Assembly: GCA_021029095.1 (NCBI GenBank)
Contig: JAJOHG010000270.1
Span: 1-34,719 of the forward strand
DNA from: Phellopilus nigrolimitatus
Taxonomy: Eukaryota > Basidiomycota > Agaricomycetes > Hymenochaetales > Hymenochaetaceae
DNA length: 34,719 bases
Reading direction: 5' to 3'
The notes under the pieces are model-generated. The model did not search any database. It had not been told where the DNA came from and worked only from the letters and a program-made list of their open reading frames with translations. Below, piece after piece: positions 25,210 to 34,719 of the stretch (its first letter is position 1; every line of letters starts with the position of its first letter). A program made the position numbers and the translations under genes.

Positions 25210-25227
25210 GGCGTGCATATGCACGCC
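25210..25227. repeat. Perfect 18-nt palindrome GGCGTGCATATGCACGCC
   Basis: A perfect, GC-rich, gapless inverted repeat lies six bases after the preceding 9-bp-arm hairpin, in the convergent intergenic region. It could be a dimeric protein-binding site or a cruciform-prone sequence. No known motif is recognised. Confidence 0.6.
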
Positions 25228-25692
25228 TCTCGCTCTATGCTGTTTTCGTATTCGTTCCCGCCATGATATGTATGTATGCATGTATGTGATTATGTTCTGC
25301 ACCCCTTGCTCTGATCCGTTTTGTATATTGTGTAGTGATAGTAATGGATACCTTTCATGGACGTCCGGCCAATTCTATGAAACGTGGATATATGCGCCCC
25401 TGCTTGGAAGACACGGCTTCTTGTCTTGTTTTCACATGGCCGTCGCACACCTCCTGGGCTTATACTTACCGCAAAGATGTTATTACAGCTCAATCATGTC
25501 TTTCGTTGTGCAAATCAACGCCGGCGACATCAATTATCGAATCCAGTGCAGCATAGCCAGTCAAACTTTCCATGCTGGGGCTTCATTTACGACAGCACTC
25601 GAACATAGTTTCAGACAGGTTAGCTATACAGTGATATACACCATTGGAATCGCTACAGTATTTTCAAAGATGCCTATGGATGGGACGATACA

Positions 25693-28600
25693 CTACGGCA
25701 CCTCCTGCTTTGCTTTATCCTCGACGGCATCCCCTTGCGACTCGGCGAGAGCCTCGGAGCGCAAGCGCGCGAGCTCCTCCGGCGTCTTAAAGACATTAGA
25801 CAACTCGAAGCGTTCGTCGCACTTCGAGCGGAACTCGTCTTTACGAGATGACCCGATGTCCGCGAGGAACTGCAGAGCTTTAGATGCGCTCTATGGTAAA
25901 AAAATATTAGTACAATGTGTCGAAGACGGACTGTGATCACGAGCGCGTACCTTGATATCGACGACGGTCTCGGGTGTAAGGATTCCGAAGACTGTACTTT
26001 CAACTTCTTCCCGAGGAGCTTTCAACCGGTGCAGTACTTGGGCCGCTGCCAGCGCGGCGGTCGCAGAAGTCGAGTGCAGTTGCAGATACTGCGAGTTGAA
26101 GGTGTCGAGTGCGAGGTCGGCAGGAATAAGTGTTGGTAATGCTGAAGATATGACGGAATCAAGGGGCTGGGCTAGGGGCTGGGCAAGCGAAGACACTGAA
26201 ACATAAGTTTAATATCAGCGGCATTGAGACTAGTCCAGACACGCAGACCGACCTCTCTGCTTGAAGTCTACGATGCGGAGATGCAACTCCGGATCGCCAG
26301 GATCTAATAACCGAGCCGAGAGCAATGCCTTCAATGCCTGAAGATATTTTTCTGGACGACGCGTTAGCAAAATGCGGATCGAAAAGAAAGTCAAATTTAC
26401 GTCGTCGAACTGAGACATCGTACACCCCAATGTAAACATCCATACGGTCATTTGCTTGCGTCATTAACGGCTTGACCAGTTTCCAAGCCTGCTCCAGACT
26501 GTCCGGAGCGGCAAGCGCCTTTGAGCCATCGACGTCTTCATCTTTTGGGGCCGGCGGCTCGATGCCTCTATCTTCGTTGACCGACGATGCATTGGCAACA
26601 GCGGCTTGGGGAAATGCTCAGTATCCAAGCTACATAGAAACGCAATAAAGTGGTCTTACCTTTTTTGCTGTCCTCCTGATTCTTCAAGGCAGCTTTTTTG
26701 GCCTTCTTCTGCGCCTTCTTTTCTGCCTCTGAGCGATTCGCTGGGCTCAATCAGTAAGAGTACACTGATGACCGACCAAGTGAACTCACATGACGACGAC
26801 GAAGCCAGTTTGGGGTCATCATAGACACTGATGTATATCTTCGAATAAAGTAATGAAATTATAGCATAGACCCATGTGGTACAGTTCCATAAGACATACC
26901 CGAGCGGCTTCCAAAGCAGACTTCACATATGCAGGTTGGGATTGCAGAGCATCTTCCCAATGCAGCAGTCTGAAGATTTTCAAGCATGAGATTTACTCGT
27001 TCAACTCAGAGGGCATAAACATACCCGATGTAAGGGTTGATCGTGAATCGTCTTAACGAGTAAAAGTGAAAATCGTATTGATCGTTATTAAAATCGTCGA
27101 ATACCTTGCTCAAAGTCAGATACGAGGACTTGGAATATCTGACAGTTTACGTACTTTTTGTATAGCCAGATACTTCTTCAGAGCGGGACCTAGTCTTCCC
27201 AGTCTATTTTGTGCATCCGCCTCTTCAATGAGATACAACAAGGACTGCATATCCTCAAGGTCGGCGCCCGGAGTTGCCGCATCTTTCTAGCAGAAAAGAC
27301 TTAGCCTTTCGAGTCCAACATCCCTCTAATTTGACACGTACTTTAGTGAATAGTCCTAAGATCGCCTGTGCTTCGTCCAACAAACCGGCACGTTGATGAT
27401 ACTTTGCACTCTTCGTGTTCAGGAAACGATCCTGCCGGTCTAATCTTCTCGCCTCTTCAATGCATCGCACTGCACCAACGAGATCACCTGCGCGCTTGAG
27501 CAAGCGCCCTTTGCAAGCGTGAAGCTCTGGGAGCGTCGGGGTGTGGGCGATTGCAATATCCAAAACAGAGGATGCTGACGAATAGCGATGAAGATGGGAG
27601 TGGTGCTGTGCTAGGAAATAAAGTGTCCAGAGGTATGTTGTCGGCGGTTCAGTATCCGATGAAGTATCGCCATTAGTTGCATCGGAAGCAAGAGGCGGCG
27701 CGAATGTGCTCTTTAGCTCCTCGATTATTTCTTCGATAGCCTGTCGCTTTGTAGAATCCGAATAAAGACTTTTTACATCAGCAAATAGCGAGGGAAGGCC
27801 TCTCCTTATTCCATTTAGGAGATAATTGTGAGCCCGATCCTTGAAATTAGCCCCTAAAATCAGTTGCAACTAAATTCCCTTCCGAGATGAACGTCAATAG
27901 AAGCAGACTTACCCGTCGACACTGCAAGCGCTATGCGACGAGGAGCTGTAGCTCTAGTGTGGAGATCAGATAGCTCCTGCAATGTCTCGAGGATAGTATC
28001 GCGATTTTCATCCGTGACAGCGTCTACGAGAGCCATCCAATCGACCGTTTCAGTGTCTGATTACAACATAATCGTGATGAGCACCCTTACCTAACGAGAT
28101 GCCCTTGAGTTTTAAAAGCTCTCTATAGTAGTCATAACACTCCGAATTCCTTTCTATTAGTTGCCGCCAAGCCTCTTCAGCTTCAATCGTGTTATCAAGC
28201 TTTGAGAGGAGTCGAGCTGGAGGCAAAACCATCGGCATAAGGAAAGATGGCAAATATAAAATCAGCATACCACGCGTTTCCATGACCGCCGTACGATCAA
28301 CGATGACTCTTGATTTTGCATTGCTATCGAGCATCAGAAGCGCATCGCCAAGTTCACCGAGCTCCTCGAGTACCCGAACATAATAAAGCACCACTTCAGA
28401 GTGCTCAGAATCATAGTCTGGGACATTCTAAACTTGAAGGATATGTATACAGTGAAATAACCGAATACAGTGGAAACCTTACCTTGACAATTCGCACATA
28501 GTTCTCCAGTACTTTCTTCGCGTTCGAAAGTTTTCCATTGAGATGATAAGCCACCGCAAGCGATATCCAGTTTTTCCGAGCATTTGGACGCAGTTGTAAA

Positions 28601-29136
28601 ATCAATTCTCGGGTTTCTTGCAGACCCTCAAATTGTCGAAGCTGTGTCTGGAGGTTCGCGGCATCATTCAGAAGGTTCAGGTTTTCCTAGAACGATGCTG
28701 CGCGGTAAGCAATGTCTTGATTTAGTGTAAGTATACGCACATACCTTGTCGAATTTGAGAGCTTGCGTGTATGACTTTAACGCTCCCTCGTAATCCTTCT
28801 CGCCTTTCTGGATGAGCCCATAAACGTGCCAGCAAATGTGCGACGTCAAGTCCAGCCGAATACCCTTCTTAACCAGCTCGATACCCTCATCCCGCCGCCC
28901 CATGTGCGTGTACAGTAATCCTTTCATGCATAGTGTTTCTAAACAAACGCGGTTTTGTCAACTGCGATAGTCCCAAAATTCGTTCGCCACCTACCGCCAT
29001 GGTCAGGAAACTTTTTGAGAATTTGGTCAGCGGTCTTTACGCCTTTCTTGAGCTGACGAGTTTCATATAAATTCAAAAGCTCCTTGAACAGAGTATTCTC
29101 CTTCGATGACAAGGCCTTCTTGGTAGTGGGGGCCAT
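25693..29136 (-). CDS. NAA15: NatA auxiliary subunit NAA15 (N-alpha-acetyltransferase, TPR protein)
   Basis: Sixteen exons, from 28995-29136 down to 25693-25890, join in phase to about 867 aa (human NAA15: 866). Other exons: 28745-28938, 28483-28686, 28271-28427, 28091-28216, 27913-28023, 27342-27853, 27155-27286, 27025-27104, 26900-26969, 26790-26838, 26660-26740, 26401-26604, 26253-26351 and 25951-26195. The start (KENTLFKELLNLYE, then ETLCMKGLLY) and the TPR-rich body (HICWHVYGLIQ, RPNARKNWISLAVAYHL, ATAPRRIAL, DRFLNTKSAKY) match the family along its whole length. A Lys-rich helix (EAEKKAQKKAKKAA) follows, as in NAA15. It is the scaffold that ties the catalytic NAA10 to ribosomes for co-translational N-terminal acetylation. 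One splice is ambiguous: the intron after 28091 could be 34 or 67 nt; the longer is preferred. Confidence 0.93.
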
Positions 29137-29633
29137 GGCTTGAGCAGTGAGCGGAATAGACGAAGTCAGTGTACTTACGGTGTACTACTCATGTATTGAT
29201 CAAGGATGTCTAACAAAGGTTATTCCCACGAATAGAAGATTTATCCGCCAACGCCCTAATCACTCAAGCCTTCATACCTCATCAACGGCTGAGCTATTAC
29301 ATAAATATGGGTACCGTCAAAGAAATATATGTGCATTGAGACATTTTAAATGATACCCATCTCGTCCCGAACGGCCTGATCATAGTTGAAATAAGAAAGT
29401 TGAGCTTATTCACTAGCAGTCACGTGCGTGTTAACTCGTGCCAAAGCCACTCTTGTTGTGACAGTCGCGATCGCGTCGAGCCCAACTTCTGCACACACCA
29501 TAGCGACAACTGCTACAGCAGTGTGTCTGACCGCACGAACTGCAACGACTACGACGACGGAAACCTCCTTCATCTTTGCTCACGACCATCAAACAATACC
29601 GACAGCGCTGCCTTGAATTGAAACCCGCACAAG
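29137..29633. promoter_or_regulatory. Divergent promoter shared by NAA15 and PDS5
   Basis: These 497 bp separate the start codons of two genes facing away from each other. The region contains a CACGTG E-box at 29421-29426 within TCACGTGCG, on the PDS5 side. No TATA box is evident close to either gene, which fits housekeeping promoters. No open frame here resembles a protein family. Confidence 0.6.
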
Positions 29634-32600
29634 ATGGTGGCCCAGACGAGGAAAGGCGGCAGCAACTCTCCCGGAAAACTCAAATTTGCCGACAAACTCG
29701 TCGGCAAGGGTCTGTCAGGCGATGCGTTGCTGAAGAAGCTCAAGGCCCTTCATGCTGAGCTCGCTGAACTCGACCAGGATAACGTCGATACAAAATCGCT
29801 CAGGCCCGTATGCAAGGAGCTCATCAGTACCTCCATCTTTCTACACAAGGATAAGGGCGTTAAGGCGTTTGCTGCCTGCTGCCTGGCAGACATTCTAAGA
29901 CTGTTCGCTCCAGATGCTCCATATACCGGTCCTGAGCTGCGCGACATCTTCCAGTTCTTCTTCCGCCAGCTAGCTGTTGGTCTCAAGGGATCCAATGCGC
30001 CCTTCTACAACGAGTACTTCCACCTGCTTGAGTCCCTGTCGACGGTAAAGAGTGTCGTGCTGGTCTGCGACCTCCCCCAAGCTGAGGAACTCATGACTCA
30101 AATATTTCGCGATTTCTTCGGTCTCGTTAGACAGGAATTGGCCAAGAACATAGAGATGTTTATGTCTGACATCCTCATTGCGCTTATCGATGAATGCCCA
30201 ATGCTACCGTCCGAAGTACTGGAAACGATGATGGCGCAATTTATGGATAAGAATGCGGTAAGTGCTAGCATGCTATGGTCATGGTCTGAGAACTCACTGA
30301 CGCGTTACATAGCGCATGGACCTGCCTGCGTATCGTCTTGCTGTAGAAGTGTGCAATGCTACTTCTGACAAACTGCAGCGGCACGTATGCCAATACTTTA
30401 CGGACAATATTGTGCAACATGCGCAGGCAGAAGATTATGAGGAAGTCGCACGATGTCACGCGCTCATCAAGCGGCTCAATGGTGCATGTCCCGCGCTTCT
30501 TCATAATGTCGTCCCTCAGCTCGAAGAGGAGCTCCGGGTTGAGGAGCTCCAGTTGCGCACGCTTGCGACGCAGGTACTGGGTGAGATGTTCGCGGACAAG
30601 GCTGGCGGCGACCTCGAGAAGAAGTACCCGTCGACGTGGACTTTGTGGCTAGCACGTCGTAACGATAAAGCTGCGCAGGTGAGGCTTGCGTTCGTAGAGG
30701 GTTGCAAAGGCTTGTTGCTGCATCACCGATTGGAACTGAGAGAAGCCGTGGAAGGTCCGTACTCGGACATTCGTATACGGGAGCTGTGTTCTGAGCCGAT
30801 TACTAGATTCGCTACAGACAAAGCTATTCGACCCGGACGAGAAAGTGCGCGCAGCAGTGTGCAAGCTATATGCGCAACTGGACTACGAAACAGCTTTACA
30901 TTATGTCAGCGAGAAACAGCTGCGCACGGTGGGCGACCGAGCCATGGACAAGAAAGTAGATATCCTAGAAATTCAAATCTATGTCAGAATTGCTGACAAA
31001 TAACTCAGCAAAGTGTCCGTCAAGAGGCCTTAGCGAGTGTAGGACGCCTGTATAGCATCGCATATCCAGAGATGTAAGAGCGCCTCTCCTTTTTTTGCTT
31101 TAATGGTTTATAACCCATTGCCTTTTAGCGAAAATAATGACTCCGCCGCAATCAAGCAGTTCGCATGGATCCCGCAGCAGGTCTTGTATTCGATAACGTC
31201 GACGACCGAAGTGAAGTACGCTCTAGGTTTCTCATGAAAAAGGGCTTCTTGCTCAAGACTTAAGTCAGGTCGGTAGCCCTACAAGTCATTGCTGAGTACA
31301 TCCTGCCTGTGCCAAGCAAAGGCGACGACGAGGTCGCATGGACGGATCGCCTTCTCACCGTTATGCGCTTTTTGGATGAGAAGGGCATTGCTACGCTCTT
31401 GAATATTTCTACGCTCAAGCTCCAGCGTCCTTCTCACTTCGAGCGCTATCTGCAATATTGCATTGATAATAATGTCAGTGACTGTGACTTTTTATCCACC
31501 GGTGACTTACGACAGGTCGTAGGGAGGTATCATTGATGCTGACGAAGACATGGTAAAAAAGCGACTGGCAGCTGCCATTCGCATGCTATCTAGTGAGTAT
31601 CGGTTCTCAAACCAAGCCTACTATTTTCTCATCATGTTCTTATCATACGTTTCATAGCTCTGTTTCCCGACCCACAAAAGGCTGCCGAGGACCTTCAAAC
31701 GTTTGCAAAAGTGAATGAGCAAAGACTTTACAAGCTTTTAAAAACTTGCATGGACCCACAAACAGATTTGAAAGGTCTTGTCAAAGCATCTGTAAGTCTG
31801 ACAAATACTCTCAGTAACGAAAGAGCTGCTGAAAGGATTTATAGAGCGAGTTCACCCGTAGGGTCGAACAATCGATGCCTTCTATCCTGCCCACTATGAT
31901 GTCTTTCTTTCGGCAGGCAAGTCTCTGGATCGTCAACCTGTCGTCCGTACCGACGCTGGTGAAGCGACTGCAGAAAGGCGATCATCATACCGGGGGCAAA
32001 AGTACGAGTTTGGCCCAGGTAATGGCGGACAATGCGCAGACGTTGTTAACGACGATGTCAAAATCCTGTCCGGCGGTGTATCGCTCACATATCAGCGAAT
32101 TTACCAAGGCGATAGCAGACGAGAAGAACCCGCGCCTCGTTGAAGTGTGCCTGCAGGCGTTTGCGGCGGTGTGCAAGAACGAGCCAGGGATAACACCTAG
32201 TGACAAGTGCGTTCTGAGACATGTAACCGATTAGTTTGTGAACGAAATTTGTTTTTTGACAACGGAACTCTTCACAGGCGCTCGACAGAACGTCTCGTCC
32301 GGTACGCGCATGGGACACACCCCCGTCACGCGAAGTTCGCTGCACGCGTCATTGCGTTCACAAAAAATAAAGAAGACCTTTGCTCGGAAGTTGTCCAGGT
32401 ATGTCTTTTCTCTTCTCACCTATACGTTCCGATACTATGAAGGAAAACTTCTCAAATAGTTCATCGCGGACGAATTACCAAAAGCGGATTCGGACATGTT
32501 AGTCGCGCACATCGCCGTCCTTGTGGAGATAGTTCGATTCGCGCCTGACGCTTTCGAGCACAAGAGCGATGTTATCGTCGCATTCCTGCTAAAGGAGACG

Positions 32601-34572
32601 CTGCTCCGACCGGGTTCATCAGATGCTGTTAGTAGTCTTCTTTTCACAATGTAAAGTGACCCAGGATATCTGACATAGGCATGCAGGGATCCATGGACAT
32701 CGATGAGGACGCAGATGAATGGACAGAAGAAGACAATCTTCCGGCGTTGGCGAAGGCCAAGATCCTTGCCCTCAAAGTTTGTCGGCACCGTTGCTTAGTC
32801 CATTCAAAAACGGAGACTGCACTCGATGTGGCTACGCCTGTTCTCAAGTTGCTAATCACCATACTCGAAAACGGAGGGTTGATTTCGGAGAATAGCCACG
32901 ACGAGTGAGTATAATTCCAGTGTATCCTTTCCTACGAAAATTGCCAACTGATGGTTCATCTGTGTTCTTCACTTCACCCAGACCGACTGTTAAGTCCCGG
33001 CTTCGTTTGCAAGCCGCTTGGTCTTTAGTTCAATTGGCTTCCGTCGAAAGTTTTCGGAGATCATATCGCCTAACTTTGTGCTCTTGGCCGTCACCATTCA
33101 GGTGAGCATCTCCCCGTTGCTTTTGACACTTTTTATTCATTACTTGTATCTTAGGACCCATGTTTCAACGTGCGGCAAATATTCCTTGCGAAGCTCACAA
33201 CGTATATAGCTACCCGCAAGATCCCGCCACGCTTCAATGTTATCCCTTTTTAACAGCCCATGATCCTGAAGACGAGATTAGAGAAAAGGTCTGACCTGTC
33301 TGATCTATGCCCAAACTTCATTGTATTCTTATCTTTTCACTTAAGGCTCGCGGCCTCATTATTCATCAGTTCAGCAGGTCGCTTCCAGGTGCGTCGTATA
33401 TTAGTGGAAGACACACTGTTGTTCACTCCCACGTACAGACATTAGATTGTTACATTGGGAAACAATTTCATTCGGCTATTGCACGTCCTCGCTCATCATC
33501 CCGATTTTGGCCTGGAAGAACAGCAAGCTCTCGACCTGGCGAAGTAAATCTCAATCTAATTGATATCAAACTCGTTCCGCTTATCGCTTAAACAGATACA
33601 TTCGTTTATATCTTAGTCTTATCGCGACCGCTGACAATGTCTCCTTGCTTTACAACCTCGCGCAAAAATGCAAGACCGTTCGCGACGCTCAATCGCATGT
33701 CTACAGCGAGGTGGGTCTCGAGTTGCGTATCATCATGAGGACTCACCAATAATTCAAGTGATGCCCAGAACTTGTACGCTATTAGCGAGCTTGCACAAGA
33801 GCTGATAAAGAACCACACGAAAACCCGTCAATGGAGTCTGCCTAGTTATCCCGGGAAAGTTAAATTACCATCAGACGTTTCCGACCATTGCCGTCAGACA
33901 ATGCAAGATCTACTGTAAGTGATGCCTTTCTCTTTTGTCGCTAGTAATGAACGATCTCTGACGATCCATGCATCTGCAGATTATGAAGACCGTCTATCTT
34001 CCAGAGCACATAGTGAAATTGCTAGGCGAAAATCCTGTTTTCGGCCGCAAAGGTCAATATACTCAGTAGGATTCTCCGAACAAGAGCTTACTTGTTTTCA
34101 TTATAGGAGAAGTCAAGGCAGGAGAGGAAGACAGCTACGAAAAGAAAGGCGCCTTCGAAATCGAACGGGTCGGCGAAGTAAGTGGAAGCTCGTCTTATAT
34201 TGCGTTCCTGATACGGCGACTGATCGGATTCACAGGCGGCCCAAAGGAACAACTAAACGACGAAGACAGCAGTCCTCTGACGAGGATGATGACGATGCCG
34301 ATGAAGATCTAAAAGCGGATGTGCCTTCTCCCGCACATAGTGATGCTGCTAGCCAGTCTGAATCTGAAGGTGAAAACGATCTCACAGAAGCGAATGATGG
34401 CGATGCCATGGAAGACCTTGGCCGCGGCGCGCGCACTCGAGCGAAGGTACGTCATTATATACATGTTTCTTGTATTTAAAATGGGTCGATAACAGCGTTA
34501 ACCGCACAGGCTAAAGCACGAAAGCAAGCTAAACGAAAAATGAAGACTAAAGTGCCCTCGTCTGATGAATAA
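29634..34572 (+). CDS. PDS5: Sister chromatid cohesion protein PDS5 (with apparent frame breaks)
   Basis: About 22 exons encode about 1240 aa of HEAT-type helices. Exons: 29634-30257, 30313-30754, 30807-30955, 31009-31073, 31129-31215, 31269-31473, 31523-31592, 31658-31791, 31845-32206, 32278-32398, 32460-32627, 32687-32904, 32982-33101, 33155-33289, 33346-33388, 33446-33543, 33596-33710, 33769-33914, 33980-34065, 34118-34177, 34236-34446, 34510-34572. Family marks: KFADKLVGKGLSGDALLKKL near the start, LFDPDEKVRAAVCKLY, QDPCFNVRQIFL, HVLAHHPDF and YLPEHIVKLLGENPVF. A basic and acidic low-complexity tail ends the protein. PDS5 binds cohesin with Wapl and Eco1 and controls its hold on DNA. Up to 32904 all joins keep phase. 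After that the conserved protein changes frame three times (33051-33054, around 33388/33446, and 33878-33880), so the 3' part is either decayed or misread. Confidence 0.9.
33046..33060 (+). other. Apparent single-base deletion in PDS5 exon
   Basis: The exon reads in one frame up to LQLASVE-type sequence ending at GAA AGT TTT. It then continues as conserved PDS5 sequence (EIISPNFVLLAVTIQ) in the next frame. One extra T in the run at 33051-33054 would restore a continuous frame. No intron fits here. This may be a sequence error in a homopolymer or a true mutation. Confidence 0.65.
33873..33885 (+). other. Second apparent single-base deletion in PDS5 exon
   Basis: Up to LPSDV the frame is continuous. 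Afterwards a conserved-looking RPLPSDNARS-type stretch lies one frame over, and only that frame splices in phase into IMKTVYLPEHI. One extra T in the TTT at 33878-33880 restores it. As before, a homopolymer miscall and a true mutation cannot be told apart. Confidence 0.55.
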
Positions 34573-34719
34573 TTCCTGACTTGCAGCACTCTGGAAATTC
34601 ATACCAAGCACCTTACATTCCGCTATGTACCCGAACGCATCCATCTGTACTCTTTTGCTCTGTGCTTCTACTGATTTCTGCTGTGTTTACACTATCTTCG
34701 TTATTATCTTTTTTCTTCA

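Larger units (their letters stand above)
25047..25692. terminator. Convergent 3' region between GNAT and NAA15 genes
   Basis: The GNAT gene (plus) and NAA15 gene (minus) both end here, so both transcripts must be cut and polyadenylated within these 646 bp. The region holds a 9-bp-arm inverted repeat (25164-25204), a perfect 18-nt palindrome (25210-25227) and ATGT repeats at about 25268-25288. The open frame at 25268-25936 on plus overlaps the end of NAA15 antisense and shows no domain, so it is not called. Confidence 0.5.

Noticed and set aside
25268..25936. 222-codon plus-strand open frame downstream of GNAT
   Set aside because: Its last part is antisense to the final NAA15 exon, and the rest is low-information sequence with repeats. 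Not a gene.
33919..34479. Continuous 186-codon frame near the PDS5 end taken as one exon
   Set aside because: Only its last part (from 34236) is coding in this frame. Upstream, the conserved PDS5 residues and the Lys-rich segment lie in other frames and need introns.

Overview
This window is nuclear DNA from a basidiomycete fungus, most likely an Agaricomycete (mushroom or wood-decay type). The evidence is gene-dense DNA whose genes are broken by many introns of about 45-75 nt with GT(A/G)NG(T/C) donors, an F-box gene family with cysteine pairs, an ARM/MYND protein, a secreted aryl-alcohol-oxidase-like GMC enzyme, and basidiomycete-type orthologues of Sre1, DES1, NAA15 and PDS5. No tRNA, rRNA, intact transposon or CRISPR array was seen. 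All gene models were spliced by hand from the sequence: each exon join was checked for reading phase and, where possible, against the conserved protein family.

Layout. Left part (0.4-10.2 kb): two paralogous F-box/cysteine-pair genes with matching exon structure point away from each other (447-2658 on minus, 8189-10184 on plus). Between them lies a membrane-bound SREBP/Sre1-type sterol regulator (3071-6749). Then comes an ARM-like protein ending in a MYND zinc finger (10923-13473). Middle (13.5-25.0 kb): a GPI-tailed GMC oxidoreductase (15265-17571) sits between two gene-poor stretches of 1.8 and 2.5 kb. It is followed on the same strand by a sphingolipid delta-4 desaturase (20106-21579), a DJ-1/PARK7 protein (21785-22796) and a GNAT acetyltransferase with a long acidic tail (23108-25046). 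Right part (25.7-34.6 kb): the NatA auxiliary subunit NAA15 (minus, 25693-29136) and the cohesin regulator PDS5 (plus, 29634-34572) share a 497-bp divergent promoter.

How they fit together. Most genes are independent housekeeping genes. Three loose links can be inferred. Sre1 and the desaturase both serve membrane lipids. NAA15 and PDS5 are divergently paired, and N-terminal acetylation has been tied to sister-chromatid cohesion in other eukaryotes. The duplicated F-box genes surround the sterol regulator. I found no clearly new multi-gene system. The most interesting points are the Sre1 protein with an AT-hook and an SRE-like site by its start codon, the inverted F-box pair, an 11-nt microexon in the DJ-1 gene, and clustered reading-frame breaks at T runs in PDS5.
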